Below are positions 11,914-22,815 of a DNA stretch of 64,000 nucleotides, one piece after another. The stretch covers positions 7,254,001-7,318,000 of the forward strand of contig JAHWDD010000002.1 in assembly GCA_023897205.1 (NCBI GenBank), in the 5' to 3' direction. How positions within the stretch are numbered: the stretch's first letter is position 1; each line of letters begins with the position of its first letter. A model generated the notes under the pieces. It made no database searches. It was given only the letters and a program-made list of their open reading frames with translations, and was not told the DNA's origin. The translations under genes and the position numbers were made by a program. The DNA is from Exophiala sp. HKRS030 (lineage: Eukaryota; Ascomycota; Eurotiomycetes; Chaetothyriales; Herpotrichiellaceae).

Positions 11914-12489
11914 ATGAAAGTCGTTATTGAGCCTCACAACCCCGATTGGGCGACGACATTTCTCAAAATACGGGAGCAGCTACGGCACACCTTGAAAGAC
12001 GTGTCCATAGTATCGATTGAGCATGTGGGAAGCACGTCCATTCCCATGCTCAAGGCCAAACCTGTTTTGGATGTTGACATTATTGTCCACCCTCCGGCGC
12101 TCGAAGTCACTCGCAGGGCTCTGGCGGAGGCACACTACACTGATTGCGGAGAAATGAATGTCCCGGGACGATTCGCCTTCCGACAACCAGGAAATGCTCG
12201 TTTTGACGCAGCCCATGGTCCAGGGAGGAATGGAGAATTGCGTTATAATACCTACGTCATGATCGAAGGTTGCACCGCCCTGAGGAACCATCTGGATATG
12301 AAGAGGGTACTACTGGAAAACCCTGACTTACGAGAAGAATATAGTCGTGTCAAAACCGAAATGCAGAAGAGAGATTTTGAGAATATTGGCCACTACGTAT
12401 CAGGAAAAACAGAGATATTATGCAAAATTCTGCGAACTGCAGGATGGACTGATGAAGACCTGCGTCCTGTAGTTAAGGTCAACAAATAG
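11914..12489 (+). CDS. GrpB/UPF0157 family protein
   Basis: Intron-free 191-aa protein of the GrpB-like (UPF0157, PF04229) family, which has a nucleotidyltransferase-like fold. It shows the family's hallmarks: the opening VxIxPHNPDWATTF segment, the EHVGSTSIP motif, the metal-site-like KPVLDVDIIV strand, a charged YNTYVM segment and a conserved C-terminal KRDFENIGHY stretch. Length matches the family. The biochemical function is not established; a nucleotidyl transfer reaction is only inferred from the fold. The family is mostly bacterial but occurs patchily in fungi. Upstream is the CGG-rich divergent promoter; no operon partner is apparent. Confidence 0.9.
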   Translation: MKVVIEPHNPDWATTFLKIREQLRHTLKDVSIVSIEHVGSTSIPMLKAKPVLDVDIIVHPPALEVTRRALAEAHYTDCGEMNVPGRFAFRQPGNARFDAAHGPGRNGELRYNTYVMIEGCTALRNHLDMKRVLLENPDLREEYSRVKTEMQKRDFENIGHYVSGKTEILCKILRTAGWTDEDLRPVVKVNK

Positions 12490-13453
12490 AACGGTAATTG
12501 TCCATTGGCATGGTGCAAGTAACAGGTCCTGAGGCATTTGAAGCAATGTTACTTTGGCAAACCAATTCAGCTTCCCGATAAAGAACGAGATTCGTTTTGT
12601 GTGAGATTTCGCTACTCATATGGTGATTTCCACAATCCTGCCTCCAACACGCACTCCCATAAGTTTAGCGAAACAAAATCGAATGAAGCATTCTTGTCAA
12701 GAGCTTGACCAAACTTCCGCAGGGACTGCACTCTCCAGATATACAGCTCTAACCCATCAACCTTACAGTATATGATGACCATGGTACTTCTTTTTTTACT
12801 GCTCCTCCTGTGGCGCGGTATTCCGGCCATTTGTGAGCAATGTGCGGCTGCTTGCAGCTGTTTCTGAATGGAGTCTTGGCTCGCTTATGTTTCTTGGCTT
12901 TTCTAGGCGAATATGTCATGACTTTAGTCTCAAATATTCCATACTTTAAAAGAATGAGATTAAAAAAGTATTCCAACCAGCTTCGGAAGCTATCCATCCT
13001 GCATCAAACACACTTTCACATGTTGTGGGCAGCAACTGGTCTCTATTTCAACTATTGACCAAGGTATCCGTGCTGAAACTCTTTTTCGCGATATTTATAG
13101 GGTCTGTGTCAATGAAGCCTTCGAGCTTGCAGAGCACGGACGGTGTCGGTTGCTTTTCAGGTTCAAATACGAACGCCACCCCGTACCTAAAAGTTCAGCT
13201 GACACCCTACTTCTTTTCTTCTGGCCCTTGACATTTTGGAACGGTCCTTGCAAACAACCGTTTGGCTGCGCCATTTCAACCATGATACATACGCTTTGCC
13301 ATTTACTCCCTAGAAGAAGAGAGGAGTGAATAAGTCTTCCAGTCTTTATTCAAGCCTACTTGATTCTGTTCTTCTATTTCTCCTTCTTATTTCACTGGCT
13401 TTTTTGATGGGACTCCCGGGCATTGATCGTTGATCTGTAAATACCCGGACCTC
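12490..13453. other. Intergenic, no supported gene
   Basis: Nearly 1 kb with only short overlapping frames on both strands (all under 115 codons, none family-like). It includes the promoter of the LtrA-like gene, with a pyrimidine-rich stretch just before its start near 13340-13400. Confidence 0.5.
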
Positions 13454-15464
13454 ATGAGCCTCTCCCGAGTCATCCAGAGGCGCCCCTTTGCCCATGATGG
13501 ATTTCGCAGAAAAGCTGTGCCCTGGATCGCCTCTCCTCTCCAACCATCCACTAAAGCTTCTAGAGAATACACTGTGACCCCGGGAGAAGACCCTAAGACC
13601 GCCAAAAGAACAAACGATCCGTCGCTGTCGGAACGGTCCTCTCTTGCAGATAACGAGCTTCCGCGCTTCAGATATCATCACGAATCAAGTACGATCGAAC
13701 TCTTTTACGATCTCTTCCTCGTCGCCAACCTCACCAGCTTCACAGCCGACCATGAGATTATCAACGGACAATCACTCCGAAATTATGTTGGCTTCTTCAC
13801 AATCGTGTGGTTTACTTGGCTAGAGACTTCGCTATTTGACGTTCGCTTCGCCACGGAGTCTGTCTTCACCCGAATATGCAAAGCTATTGCTTTCGCAGCC
13901 ATGACTGGGATCGCCGCCTGTGGTGCGAACTATAACACAGGAGAAGTTTCCGAGCACCTCAGAACTTTTCGATCACTCTCAATCATTCTGATGATTTCTC
14001 GACTTGCTCTCGCAATCCAGTACATTGTGGTTTTGCTCTACGTTCACAAATACCCCAGAACTCAGGCACCACTTCTAGCAACCATTGCGATTCTTCTCCT
14101 TTCAGCCATAGCTTTTCTCGGCACATTTTTCGCCTTTAACCTCAACGACGAGAGTAATGAGCACAACACAAGTGGTTCAAACTCAAGTGGACCACCAGTT
14201 TACATCTCTCACTACATTATCGTCTGTGTCGAAACTATCGGGGTGATCGCTATCTCTTGTATCTGGAGATCTATTAGTTTCAAAAAGACGCATCTCGTCG
14301 AGCGCATTGGACTCCTAACATTGATCATTATGGGCGAGGGGATTATTGGCATAACCAAGTCGATTTCCAAAATCTTGCAAAATGCCGCCAACACAGCTGC
14401 AAGCGTGTTTGGCATAACCATTTCAGCGGTTTTGCTATTATACTTTGTATGGATACTCTACTTTGACCAAATTGATCACGACCGCTTCGGAACTATTCGA
14501 CAGCAAGTGTGGGCTATCCTCCACTTTCCACTTCACACGGCTCTGATTCTAGTTTCCGAGGGAAGTGCCACCTTGATCCTATGGAAAGCTATTATTAGGT
14601 ATCTTGTGGAAGCACTGGCAATCCAAGTCCAGGCCACCGACATGGTAAGCTCAACTAATGCCGAAGTTGCGGGTTATATCGAAAAGCAGCTCAAGACCTT
14701 TGTTCACCACTTCAAGAATGAAACTTTGTTTAGGCTTGACGTCGAAAGCTTCATCAACAGCTCCTTGACTGATATCCGTCAACTTCCGGCGAACGATTCC
14801 AGTGGCCGAAATGACACCATCGTTGGAATAAGAGATGACATGTTCAATTTGGTTTTCGGGGCCTTTGGTATCGAAGTCAACCAGGAAGACACTACTTGGG
14901 ATCCCCAACTTAGTATTTTCGACACGGTTATCTTCTACTATTACCTTGCTGCTGGCGTCTTTGTGATTCTGCTTGCCGTGCTTTACTCGTTCGGTAAGAC
15001 CAACAAGTCTCGTGGGGAGTGGTTTAGCGCTGTACTCAGACTTGTTGTGGGAATCGGGCTCTGGTAGGTCTACACCTGTTAGCTTTTAGGATGTCCAGAC
15101 TAACTTATCTGTGTTTTACAGTACGACCACTCCCGCCCTCGTCCTGAGAAGCGATAAGTCGTCGACCAGAGGGTTTGTATTCTCTGCTTGGACTGTCACG
15201 GTCGTCATGCTAGTATACTTTGTGCTTATCATCCTTGACAATCTACTGGACTGGTACGCGGATAAGAAGTCGAGCGGTCAAAAGCCAACATATATCGAAG
15301 ACACTGAACGAAGCCTTGAAGGAGAAGAAGACGCATTGGTTAAGCAGACGAACACCGATATGGCAGAGCAGGGAGAAACGATTCGATTAAGGTTGGTGGA
15401 GATCTCCCCTGCTGATGAGGCCGATCCTCGTAGAGTGGAAGATCCCCAGTCGTCGCGATCTTGA
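13454..15464 (+). CDS. LtrA-like multispanning membrane protein
   Basis: Two exons (13454-15063, 15122-15464) encode about 650 aa. After a basic, probably cytosolic N-terminus of about 75 residues comes the LtrA (low-temperature requirement A, PF06772) signature: ELFYDLFLVANL followed by repeated hydrophobic segments (YVGFFTIVWFTWLETSLFDVR and later membrane helices), with a GEGIIGI motif midway. The last membrane segment (WTVTVVMLVYFVLIILDN) and an acidic tail lie in exon 2. LtrA proteins are named from Listeria and their function is poorly defined; fungal homologues are often annotated only as integral membrane proteins. The ATG at 13454 is the first usable start in frame. No functional link to neighbours is evident. 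Confidence 0.85.
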
Positions 15465-16450
15465 GAACGTGGGATGTTCGCCAATGTCAAACTTCATATG
15501 CTGACAACAATAAAACCTGGGTCCACAGATGGACTTGTTAACTCGTTTTTCCAAATTCGCTTGACCCGCATCGGAGCATAAGCAGTGATATATCGGCAGT
15601 GTGAATATACAGTGCTAGTATTGTGCTTCTTCAGAAATATTCCATGTGCACTGGACTGCCGTTGCGCCCCTTGATCCTCGGGTGTTCTTGGTGTCAACCA
15701 CCCCCGGCTAACAGGTAGATTAAATTTGCTGTACTCAAAATCGGTGCAGGTTTTGGAAGTCGGGCATCGTCAAACCCTGGAAGGGGCTCGGCTTTTGCCC
15801 GTGACACAGGAAGGAACTCAACAACATTTTGGGACTTCCCTAATTCATCCTGGTAATGATGAACTTCGAAGATGATGAGGAGACGTTAAGCGGCTCGGGT
15901 TCCAGGGTCTGAAATCCTTCCATAGGTGGCCTACCCCTTTGTCTGCTCTTGTGCGTGTCAAACGATCTTAGACATTGAATGGCGCGCTAGCATCCAAGTG
16001 CGAATCGATCTAAGCGCTGGAGCTTCGGCGAGTAGATAACGAGCGAGCCCTTTCAGCTAGAGCTCTGAAAGCTGCCACACTCGTGTGCCGAGATGGCCTA
16101 AAGTTATTAACCGTAAGCCGTCGGCTGTCGGTCATTGTTGATTATCGGCCTAGAATCGCCGCGCACTTCGCTGGTCCTGAGGCAGTACAGCGTCATTACT
16201 GGAACTAGCCTGATCAAATGCCTTGACCTATGACTGCCGTTTACTTTGTCAAATTTGTTGCGGCTCATACATCATGCTAGTATCTGTATGGGCCGAGCAT
16301 TAATAGACAGAGATTAGCTGAGCCGAAGCATGTTTAATTTCGGAGCACTGTAAAGATTTGTCGGATTCTTAAAGGCTTCTACTCTTGCTCCGGTACTTTC
16401 TTTCAGCGCGCCCGGTGCTATAATTTGATTTATCACATCTGAATCTAAAA
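15465..16450. promoter_or_regulatory. Intergenic/promoter with CGG palindrome
   Basis: Roughly 1 kb without a gene. Its right half is the promoter of the RidA-amine oxidase gene and contains an odd-length palindrome, AGCCG-T-CGGCT, at 16116-16126, about 325 bp before the ATG. Another CGG lies immediately 3' of it and a CCG 5' of it. This arrangement resembles Zn2Cys6 half-sites. Confidence 0.4.
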
Positions 16451-18388
16451 ATGGCACCCAGAGATCTGAGACCGTCAGTCGAATTCGTCAATACTCCGGG
16501 GCATGAGGCATCGCCTCTTTACCATGATTCTGCCACCGTCACGGCGGCAGGGCGACTAGTCTTCACTTCTGGTGTTGTCGGAGTCAAGGATGGTCGGATT
16601 GTTAAGGAACTCAAGCCACAAGTCAAGCAGGCTTTCGAGAATCTTGCTTCCACCCTGGCCGCTTCGGGATCGCGACCAGTCGATATCCTCCATTTGAGAT
16701 TCTACGTAGTCAACTGGCATTGGACCGAGACGGAACATCTTGTTAAGGAATGGATGGATCTTGTAGGACATAAGCCTCCCACATGCCTGGTACCGGTCCC
16801 GAAACTGTATCAAGAAGGGGTATTCTTCGAAGTGGAAGCCGTGGCGGCTACTGGAGGTTGCCAGAAGGTATGGAGCAATCCTGGGCCTTCGATCTTAGGC
16901 CTTCAGGCAGCACCAACCAAAACAGATGTCGTCGTTGTTGGTGGAGGATTCAGTGGCGTCCAAGCTGCATATGACTTGCACAAGAGTGGTCTGAGAGTCA
17001 TTCTTTTGGAAGCGACTCATCGTATTGGTGGGCGGAGCAAAACCATCAAGCTCGCAAGTGGTCCAGGCTACACTGAGCTCGGAGCTACATGGATCAACAA
17101 GACCACACAGCCCAAGATATACGCCCATGCCCAGCGACTCGGGTTGACATTCATCGAACAATACAATCCACCGGAGGCCTTTGGGGTCTTTCAGAAGACG
17201 AATGGCGTCGTGGCGCGTGCAAAGGTATCGGATCCGGCTTATTCAGGTCCAGAGGTAAGAAATTCCGTCCTCTGAAGCACTGTTACATTTCATCTGATTG
17301 CATTTTGAGTACAGTTCTCTGCAGAGGAGACAAAATCGTTCAATAAGTTCTTGGAAGCTTTTCAATGGGAACTGACCGAAAATCCGAACATCGACATCAA
17401 CAACACCAGTAGCTTTCCCAATGCAGAAGACCTCAGCGTAGCAGAGTGGGCGAAAAAGCGACAACTGGGACATACAGGCGAGCAAGCTGCCGCTGCACTG
17501 TGTCGTGCCAACGTGGGCAGGGAGCCTGACGAAGTAGGCATCCATTATTGGGCCGACTATGTCAAATCCGGGGGAGGTCTGTACTCTCTGATCTCTGATG
17601 ACGAACTGGGAGCCCAGAACCTGTTCATCAAAGAGGGGACTTCTGCAATCGCTCAAGGTCTTGCCGCCGAATTGAAGCCAGGCTCGGTCTTGGTTAACAG
17701 TGCAGTCGACGAGATCAATCAACATGGGGATCAAGTGTTGCTTACCACTGTCAACGGCTCTCGATTTCTGGCCAACAAAGTGATCATGGCCAACCCCACC
17801 AACACATACACAAAGATCAAGTTTACTCCTCCGCTTCCACAGGGCAAGCGCACGCTGGTCACCCAGACGCGACCTGGGATATATGCCAAAGCATGCATCA
17901 CATATGCGAAGCCGTGGTGGAGAGAGTTGGGTCTGTTAGGCAAGTTCAGAAGCTATCAAGGTCCAATCTGCTTCTCCTGGGAACTGTCGGTTTTTGACCT
18001 CAACTCGTACACACTGGCGTTGTTCATTGCCGGTAAAGCTGCTGAAGAGTGGTACAAATTGACCCCTCTTGCTCGCGAGCAAGCCGTCCTCGAGCATCTG
18101 AGCAAATTCGTCGAGCCAGAACAGCGACATCTGGTCGACAACGTGCTCGAGTTCAACATGGGCACATGGTCCGAGGAGGAATGGATGGGGGGAGCGCCAA
18201 CGTCTGCGATGCCTCCAGGCTACTTGTCTCGATTTGGCGAGGAGCTCCGTGCTCCGTGGAAGAATATTCACTTTGCAGGTGGTGAGACTGCGAGAGAGTG
18301 GAAGGGTTACCTTGAAGGTGCATTGAGGGCGGGAAGTCGTGCAGCCGACGAGGTTATCTCTATCATGGGCTCCAAAGGGCATCTCTAA
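16451..18388 (+). CDS. RidA-like domain fused to flavin amine oxidase
   Basis: Two exons (16451-17254, 17315-18388) give 625 aa. Residues about 8-135 form a RidA/YjgF/UK114-type fold (GRLVFTSGVVG; QVKQAFENLASTLAASG; VFFEVEAVAA). Residues 155-625 are a monoamine-oxidase-type flavoprotein: GGGFSG (164-169), EATHRIGGRS, ELGATWI, and the C-terminal FAD segment GGETAREWKGYLEGAL. Amine oxidases yield imines and RidA proteins hydrolyse reactive imines, so the fusion makes chemical sense. However, the catalytic arginine of canonical RidA aligns by eye with T111 (PPTCLVPV), so the domain may be structural or use another mechanism. No covalent-flavin cysteine (SGGC type) is seen. It is followed in the same direction by a Zn2Cys6 regulator. 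Confidence 0.9.
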
Positions 18389-18735
18389 TTGCACATAGAG
18401 AGCATAGATTGTTGGGCAGATCTGTTTGTTCCAAATCCATGTTATAGTTTACGCAGTTCGGGTCCAAGGGCACACTGTATGAAGAGCACAGTGCTCAGGC
18501 TTGAGAGATTGTTGGAGTCTTATCTACGCGATCAGTACGGAGTAAAGCTGCTTGGCTGTCGCCCAGAATTCTCGTTTTACGTTAGTCTTAGTACAGGGCC
18601 AGGGGGTCCGAAATCCCTTCTTCTCCCCGAAATCGTTACGTAATTGACACCCCAATATCAATTCAACCTCAGACACAGGGCACCGGACCTCAGTGTTGAC
18701 ACCTGGAACTACTCAGTCCCTTGCAATTACAATAC
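18389..18735. promoter_or_regulatory. Regulator promoter
   Basis: Spacer between the amine oxidase and the downstream Zn2Cys6 gene, carrying one TACGGAGTA (18536-18544). No gene. Confidence 0.4.
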
Positions 18736-20878
18736 ATGGACTATCAAGCCAGTAAAGATCGTGCCAGAGTCGTGTGTGTACGGTGTCACGAACGTAAGGT
18801 ATGCAACAATCGTTCATTCTCCAAGTCAACGGCAGACTGATTCTCTCCAGATTCGATGCGATGTACAAGATGACCGTGATGGACGCTGCAGTAATTGTCG
18901 CAAATCCCAAGCAACTTGTCGGTGAGTGCAGTTCCAGATCTTCCACATCATCTTACTGACTTCTGCTGCAGAATCTTCGAAGGTAGACGAAAACTGCGCC
19001 GGCACATGCGCAATCGCGGGGATGATACCAACACTTCGCCAAAGAAAATATTCCCAAATCGTGGAAATTTATCTATGCATACGCTTCGCAGTCCCATCGA
19101 ACTGACAGCCAGTGAACATGGTAGACCAACATTAGGAGAGTCCGAATCAGAGCCACCAAACGAGCCAACCACGCAACCAGCAAACACGACTGCCGCGAAG
19201 AATCATCATCTCAGGCCATTCGACACTTCCATCAACGACACGGCGTATATTGCGGATCACTCAATCCTGCAAGCCCCGGCTGGTGGACATGCCCAAGATG
19301 TCCCCGTGGTAGAGCCATCATTTCTGACAGACACTCCAAAGACCCTGGACATGATCCTTCAGGTATCAGAAGCCGATATTCTTCCTCCCCAACCACTTCG
19401 CGGAGCTTTGATCGATTCATTCTTCAGATGCCTGGCTGATAGTTTTCCCATGATTGAACGAGACGAACTTGACTCGCCCAGAGCATCGACTCTACTCCAA
19501 CAAGCTGTTTGCTTCGCGGGCAGTCTTATTCGGCCATCGAGCCCGCAATGGTCACTTGGCGACACAAAGGCATTGTACGACAAAGTCATGCTCTTGATCT
19601 CACTTCATTACGAGAGAAATGCCCTCACAGTCCTTAAAGCAATGTGTCTTCTGACTCTTTGGAGTCCCAAATCTCCCAACCGAGTCAGCCTTGTTGGGCC
19701 CTGGCATGTGACTGGCTCAGCTTTACGCCTCGCCATACAGATGGGAATGCATTGCAAATCTACATTACTGGGTAAAGCAGATACGAGTTGCCGCCTAAAG
19801 ATAATCTGGATGCTCCATGTAAGTTGAGCTACTTCCTTTGCCCTTGCGCAACACTAAACCATAGCAGGCCAGCGATTGTGTGCTATCGATGGTCTACGGT
19901 CGACCTCCGCTATTGCGCCCGGAGGACCTGGATATTCCAGTTCTGACCAAAGACAACTACAGTGTCCTCACACAGGGGGCACTGGCCTTTATGGCAGATA
20001 TGACGCTGTCTCGTATCATGGGCGAAATCGCAGAATTCACGTCCAGAAGTCGCCTCTCCTCTGAGCAACAGCAACAATTCCATGAGTCCCTCAAGTCATG
20101 GGTGTGCAGCCTTCCTGCTGAGATCAGCCTCTACGCTGAAGGAATCAGGACGCCGTACCACTTTTCCACTTTCGAGGTGCACATAGCGTATCTCGGTACC
20201 ATTATACTCTTGCAGGTCCTCACACCTGGATCTGGAAAACAGCTGGTATGCTCAATCGCATCGATTATTGCCGCTGTCACGATGGCAGATCTATACGAGG
20301 ACATTCTTTGCAGAGATCAAGCACCATTTCTCGCTGCGATACACGGTTTCTTTTGCACAGTAGCAGCCATACCCTTACTACAGTACAAACCAGCCTCTCC
20401 GGAATGGGAAACAAGACGTGTTGCCAGCTTAGACGTGATTTGCTCTGTTGTAAGCAACCTAGAGAACAAGTTTGGCCTGGCATTCACGGCGAGTCGGAAG
20501 ATTGCCCAGTTGAAGTCTGACCGAGCAAATGTGATTGAGCCTCAACATTATACAGCCAATGGATCTCCCGGTCCAGGCAACTATAGGCTGGGTACTAGTG
20601 AAATGGCTGAATTGGAAGCGCTTTTCCCTTCACTGAACCACTGGTGTCCCGGCCTCGAGACAATAGCTGCAGGTGTAGATGCCGACATCGTGCAGGATTC
20701 AATGACACCTACCCTGGATTCCTGGAACATGGACACGGTTCTTGGTGAGCCAAGGTCCATCCTCGATGAACTAGGTGGTCCGTCCGCCTTCATGGACACA
20801 TTGTTCAACGGTAACGACCTTTTTGACGACATGGCTCTCGAAGATGCAACGGTACACTCGTATGAGTCACGATGTTGA
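18736..20878 (+). CDS. Zn2Cys6 transcription factor
   Basis: Four exons (18736-18798, 18851-18921, 18972-19818, 19868-20878) encode 663 aa. The zinc cluster is split by the first intron: VCVRCHERK then IRCDVQDDRDGRCSNCRKSQATC, giving six cysteines in the binuclear-cluster pattern. The second intron falls right after the last cysteine, and the next exon supplies a basic stretch (GRRKLRRHMRNR). The MHR (PF04082) occupies about 190-430, with the motifs LRGALIDSFFRCLADSFPMIER, a central MLHASDCVLSMVYGRPP and a downstream CxV-rich helix set. Same strand and immediately downstream of the RidA-amine oxidase, so a role in regulating amine catabolism is a reasonable guess. Confidence 0.9.
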
Positions 20879-21353
20879 TTCTAGGAGTAAATCTCAGGCT
20901 TGGTTGCAGCAATGGAGCTGCATTCTGCATGATACAACAACGACAGGGCGTAGCACAGGGTCAAACAGCGGTCGGAGCAAGCTTGAGTAAAACACCCGTT
21001 TTCTGATACGATGACTTGTAAGAAGTTGAGGCACATTGCTACGAGACTGAATATCGCTCTACGTGCGTACGTAACGGAGGATCCAGCTAGCATTATTTGT
21101 TATCTAACCGCGGAAATTTGAACACAGTGCAAGCGATAAGAGGCAACGGAATCTGAAAAGCTTGTGATTACCCTTCGCACTCGCCTTTCAGATAAGCCAT
21201 TCTCTTTGGAAGCAATTAGTGGTGATCACAAGCCCTTGACTATGAAACGTTTACATTCGATTGAAGGGTGTGCCCTAGTATTGGCTTCGAAAACACTGTC
21301 ATCAACATTCCTGACTCAGAGATCATACAGCATTACCGAGGTACAAGTGCTAG
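20879..21353. other. Convergent intergenic
   Basis: The 475 bp between the stop of the Zn2Cys6 factor and the stop of the minus-strand dioxygenase; 3' ends of both transcripts. No gene recognised. Confidence 0.5.
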
Positions 21354-22256
21354 CTAATGATACCCGTTGGTCTTCTGGGTCTGGGAAGGTGCCTCCACGG
21401 AGTCCAATTCAAGGAAATCCGCCAACTCTGCATAATCACATTGCCATAACCCGCCCGAGGAAGCCGGGTACTGGGATCTGAACCCAATGAGCCGCTGAGC
21501 CTTCTTTGTCATGGTCTTCGCGACGTCGCGACTGATTTGAAATGGATATGCTTCTTCCGGGGTGAGGTAACTGAGACTAAAAGTCAGCGCGAGGCCTCTG
21601 CGCTTTTCGTCGATGGTTTTATTTGCACCTCCACCGTGCACTGTTTTTCCGGTGATCATCAGAGCGTCGCCGGGGTTCATCAACGCAGGGATGGTGTGCT
21701 CAGATCGTCCCATGTCAGTGAAATCTGTCCACTTGTTCGATTTTGGAATGACTCGTGTTGCGCCATTGATCTCCGTGAAGGGAGTAAGTGCGGTGAGGAA
21801 ATTGATCACAGCTTCAGGACCTTCTGGGCCGAGCAAGTTGAAGACTCTGAACTGGCTCTGGTCGCGATGCAGTCTCTGTTCTTCGTTTCCTGCGTGGATC
21901 TCGATAGCTTGAGCCGCTGACATCCAGTACGAGCTGTTGTCCTGGGAGTAGACAATTTCTAGTATGGCGTGTAGGATATCTTTGTTCAAGATATCCTGCC
22001 GGAATACCCTGCTGTAGGTGACCAAGTTGGTTAGTCGTTTCGTCTTTTCCCCGTGGAATTCTTTTAATGCTTTGACATCACTAAGAGAGCCGTGTTGGAG
22101 AGCCTCGAACGGTGCGTCAATGTCGCTGTTTAGCTGTTCAACCTCGGCAGGGGAGAGAAATTCCTCGATGATGACTCCCCCATACTCTAGCATCAACTCG
22201 TGAATCTTTGCCGCACCCACGGATGCCTTCACGCGTGGAATTTCCTTGTCCGTCAT
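21354..22256 (-). CDS. PhyH-family Fe(II)/2-oxoglutarate dioxygenase
   Basis: Single-exon 300-aa protein of the phytanoyl-CoA dioxygenase (PF05721) superfamily. The iron site is visible as LHRDQSQF (first His and Asp) and TVHGGGANKT (second His), followed by the 2-oxoglutarate-binding arginine in RRGLALTFS. The sequence resembles fungal PhyH enzymes acting in specialised metabolism (FtmOx1/verruculogen synthase-like), particularly the AAQAIEIHAGNEEQ segment before the HxD. There is no PTS1 or PTS2 peroxisomal signal, unlike true phytanoyl-CoA hydroxylases. Substrate unknown. It is divergent from the SDR at 22816, sharing a 560-bp promoter, so the two may act together. Confidence 0.9.
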   Translation of the reverse strand: MTDKEIPRVKASVGAAKIHELMLEYGGVIIEEFLSPAEVEQLNSDIDAPFEALQHGSLSDVKALKEFHGEKTKRLTNLVTYSRVFRQDILNKDILHAILEIVYSQDNSSYWMSAAQAIEIHAGNEEQRLHRDQSQFRVFNLLGPEGPEAVINFLTALTPFTEINGATRVIPKSNKWTDFTDMGRSEHTIPALMNPGDALMITGKTVHGGGANKTIDEKRRGLALTFSLSYLTPEEAYPFQISRDVAKTMTKKAQRLIGFRSQYPASSGGLWQCDYAELADFLELDSVEAPSQTQKTNGYH

Positions 22257-22815
22257 ATTTAGGATACCCTATCTAGAGGTACAACCCGTGGACAAAGGAT
22301 ATATATGCCTGGATTACTTTGACTCGAGTAAAGCAGTGCAATTTCGAGGGCCGCGCGTCTTGATCGTTTGCAGTCGAGGTGTATGGCATAGATAAAAATA
22401 TCATTGTCTCATGTAGCAAGCCAAATTACCCGAATTCGACTGAGGTGTGGTTCGAAACCCCAAACTCATATTTGCCGAGTGCCGTCGAACACCCAAGCTA
22501 GATGGCCGAAACCGATGCAGAAAATCGTCAAAGAGCCGAGCGGCATCGAAGTTTATTTTAATGAACATGATAGGGTAGAGATAGCCGTCCTGACTTCCTT
22601 CGTTGTTTCGTCCAAAGCCTAGACCTAGCTGTACAATAAAGGATTCATCCTTTTTAACACGGATCAGTAGAGTCATCTAAAACGCGAGAAACTAGCAGAT
22701 GCATTGTTAAGCCTTTGAAAGCCCGCTGATTGGAGGAAGTGCTGTCCATCTCTGGTTTCTGGTTCATTTGTCGCATACAACACTCTCGTCCTTCAAGATT
22801 TTTGTTGCCTTGATC
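22257..22815. promoter_or_regulatory. Divergent promoter PhyH/SDR
   Basis: The shared upstream region of the PhyH dioxygenase and the SDR. It contains a tRNA-like TTCGAAA string near 22449 that does not fold as a tRNA. No coding sequence. Confidence 0.4.

Noticed and set aside
22440..22470. tRNA T-arm-like string (GGTTCGAAACCC)
   Set aside because: The T-stem has a mismatch and no matching acceptor stem or anticodon arm exists upstream.
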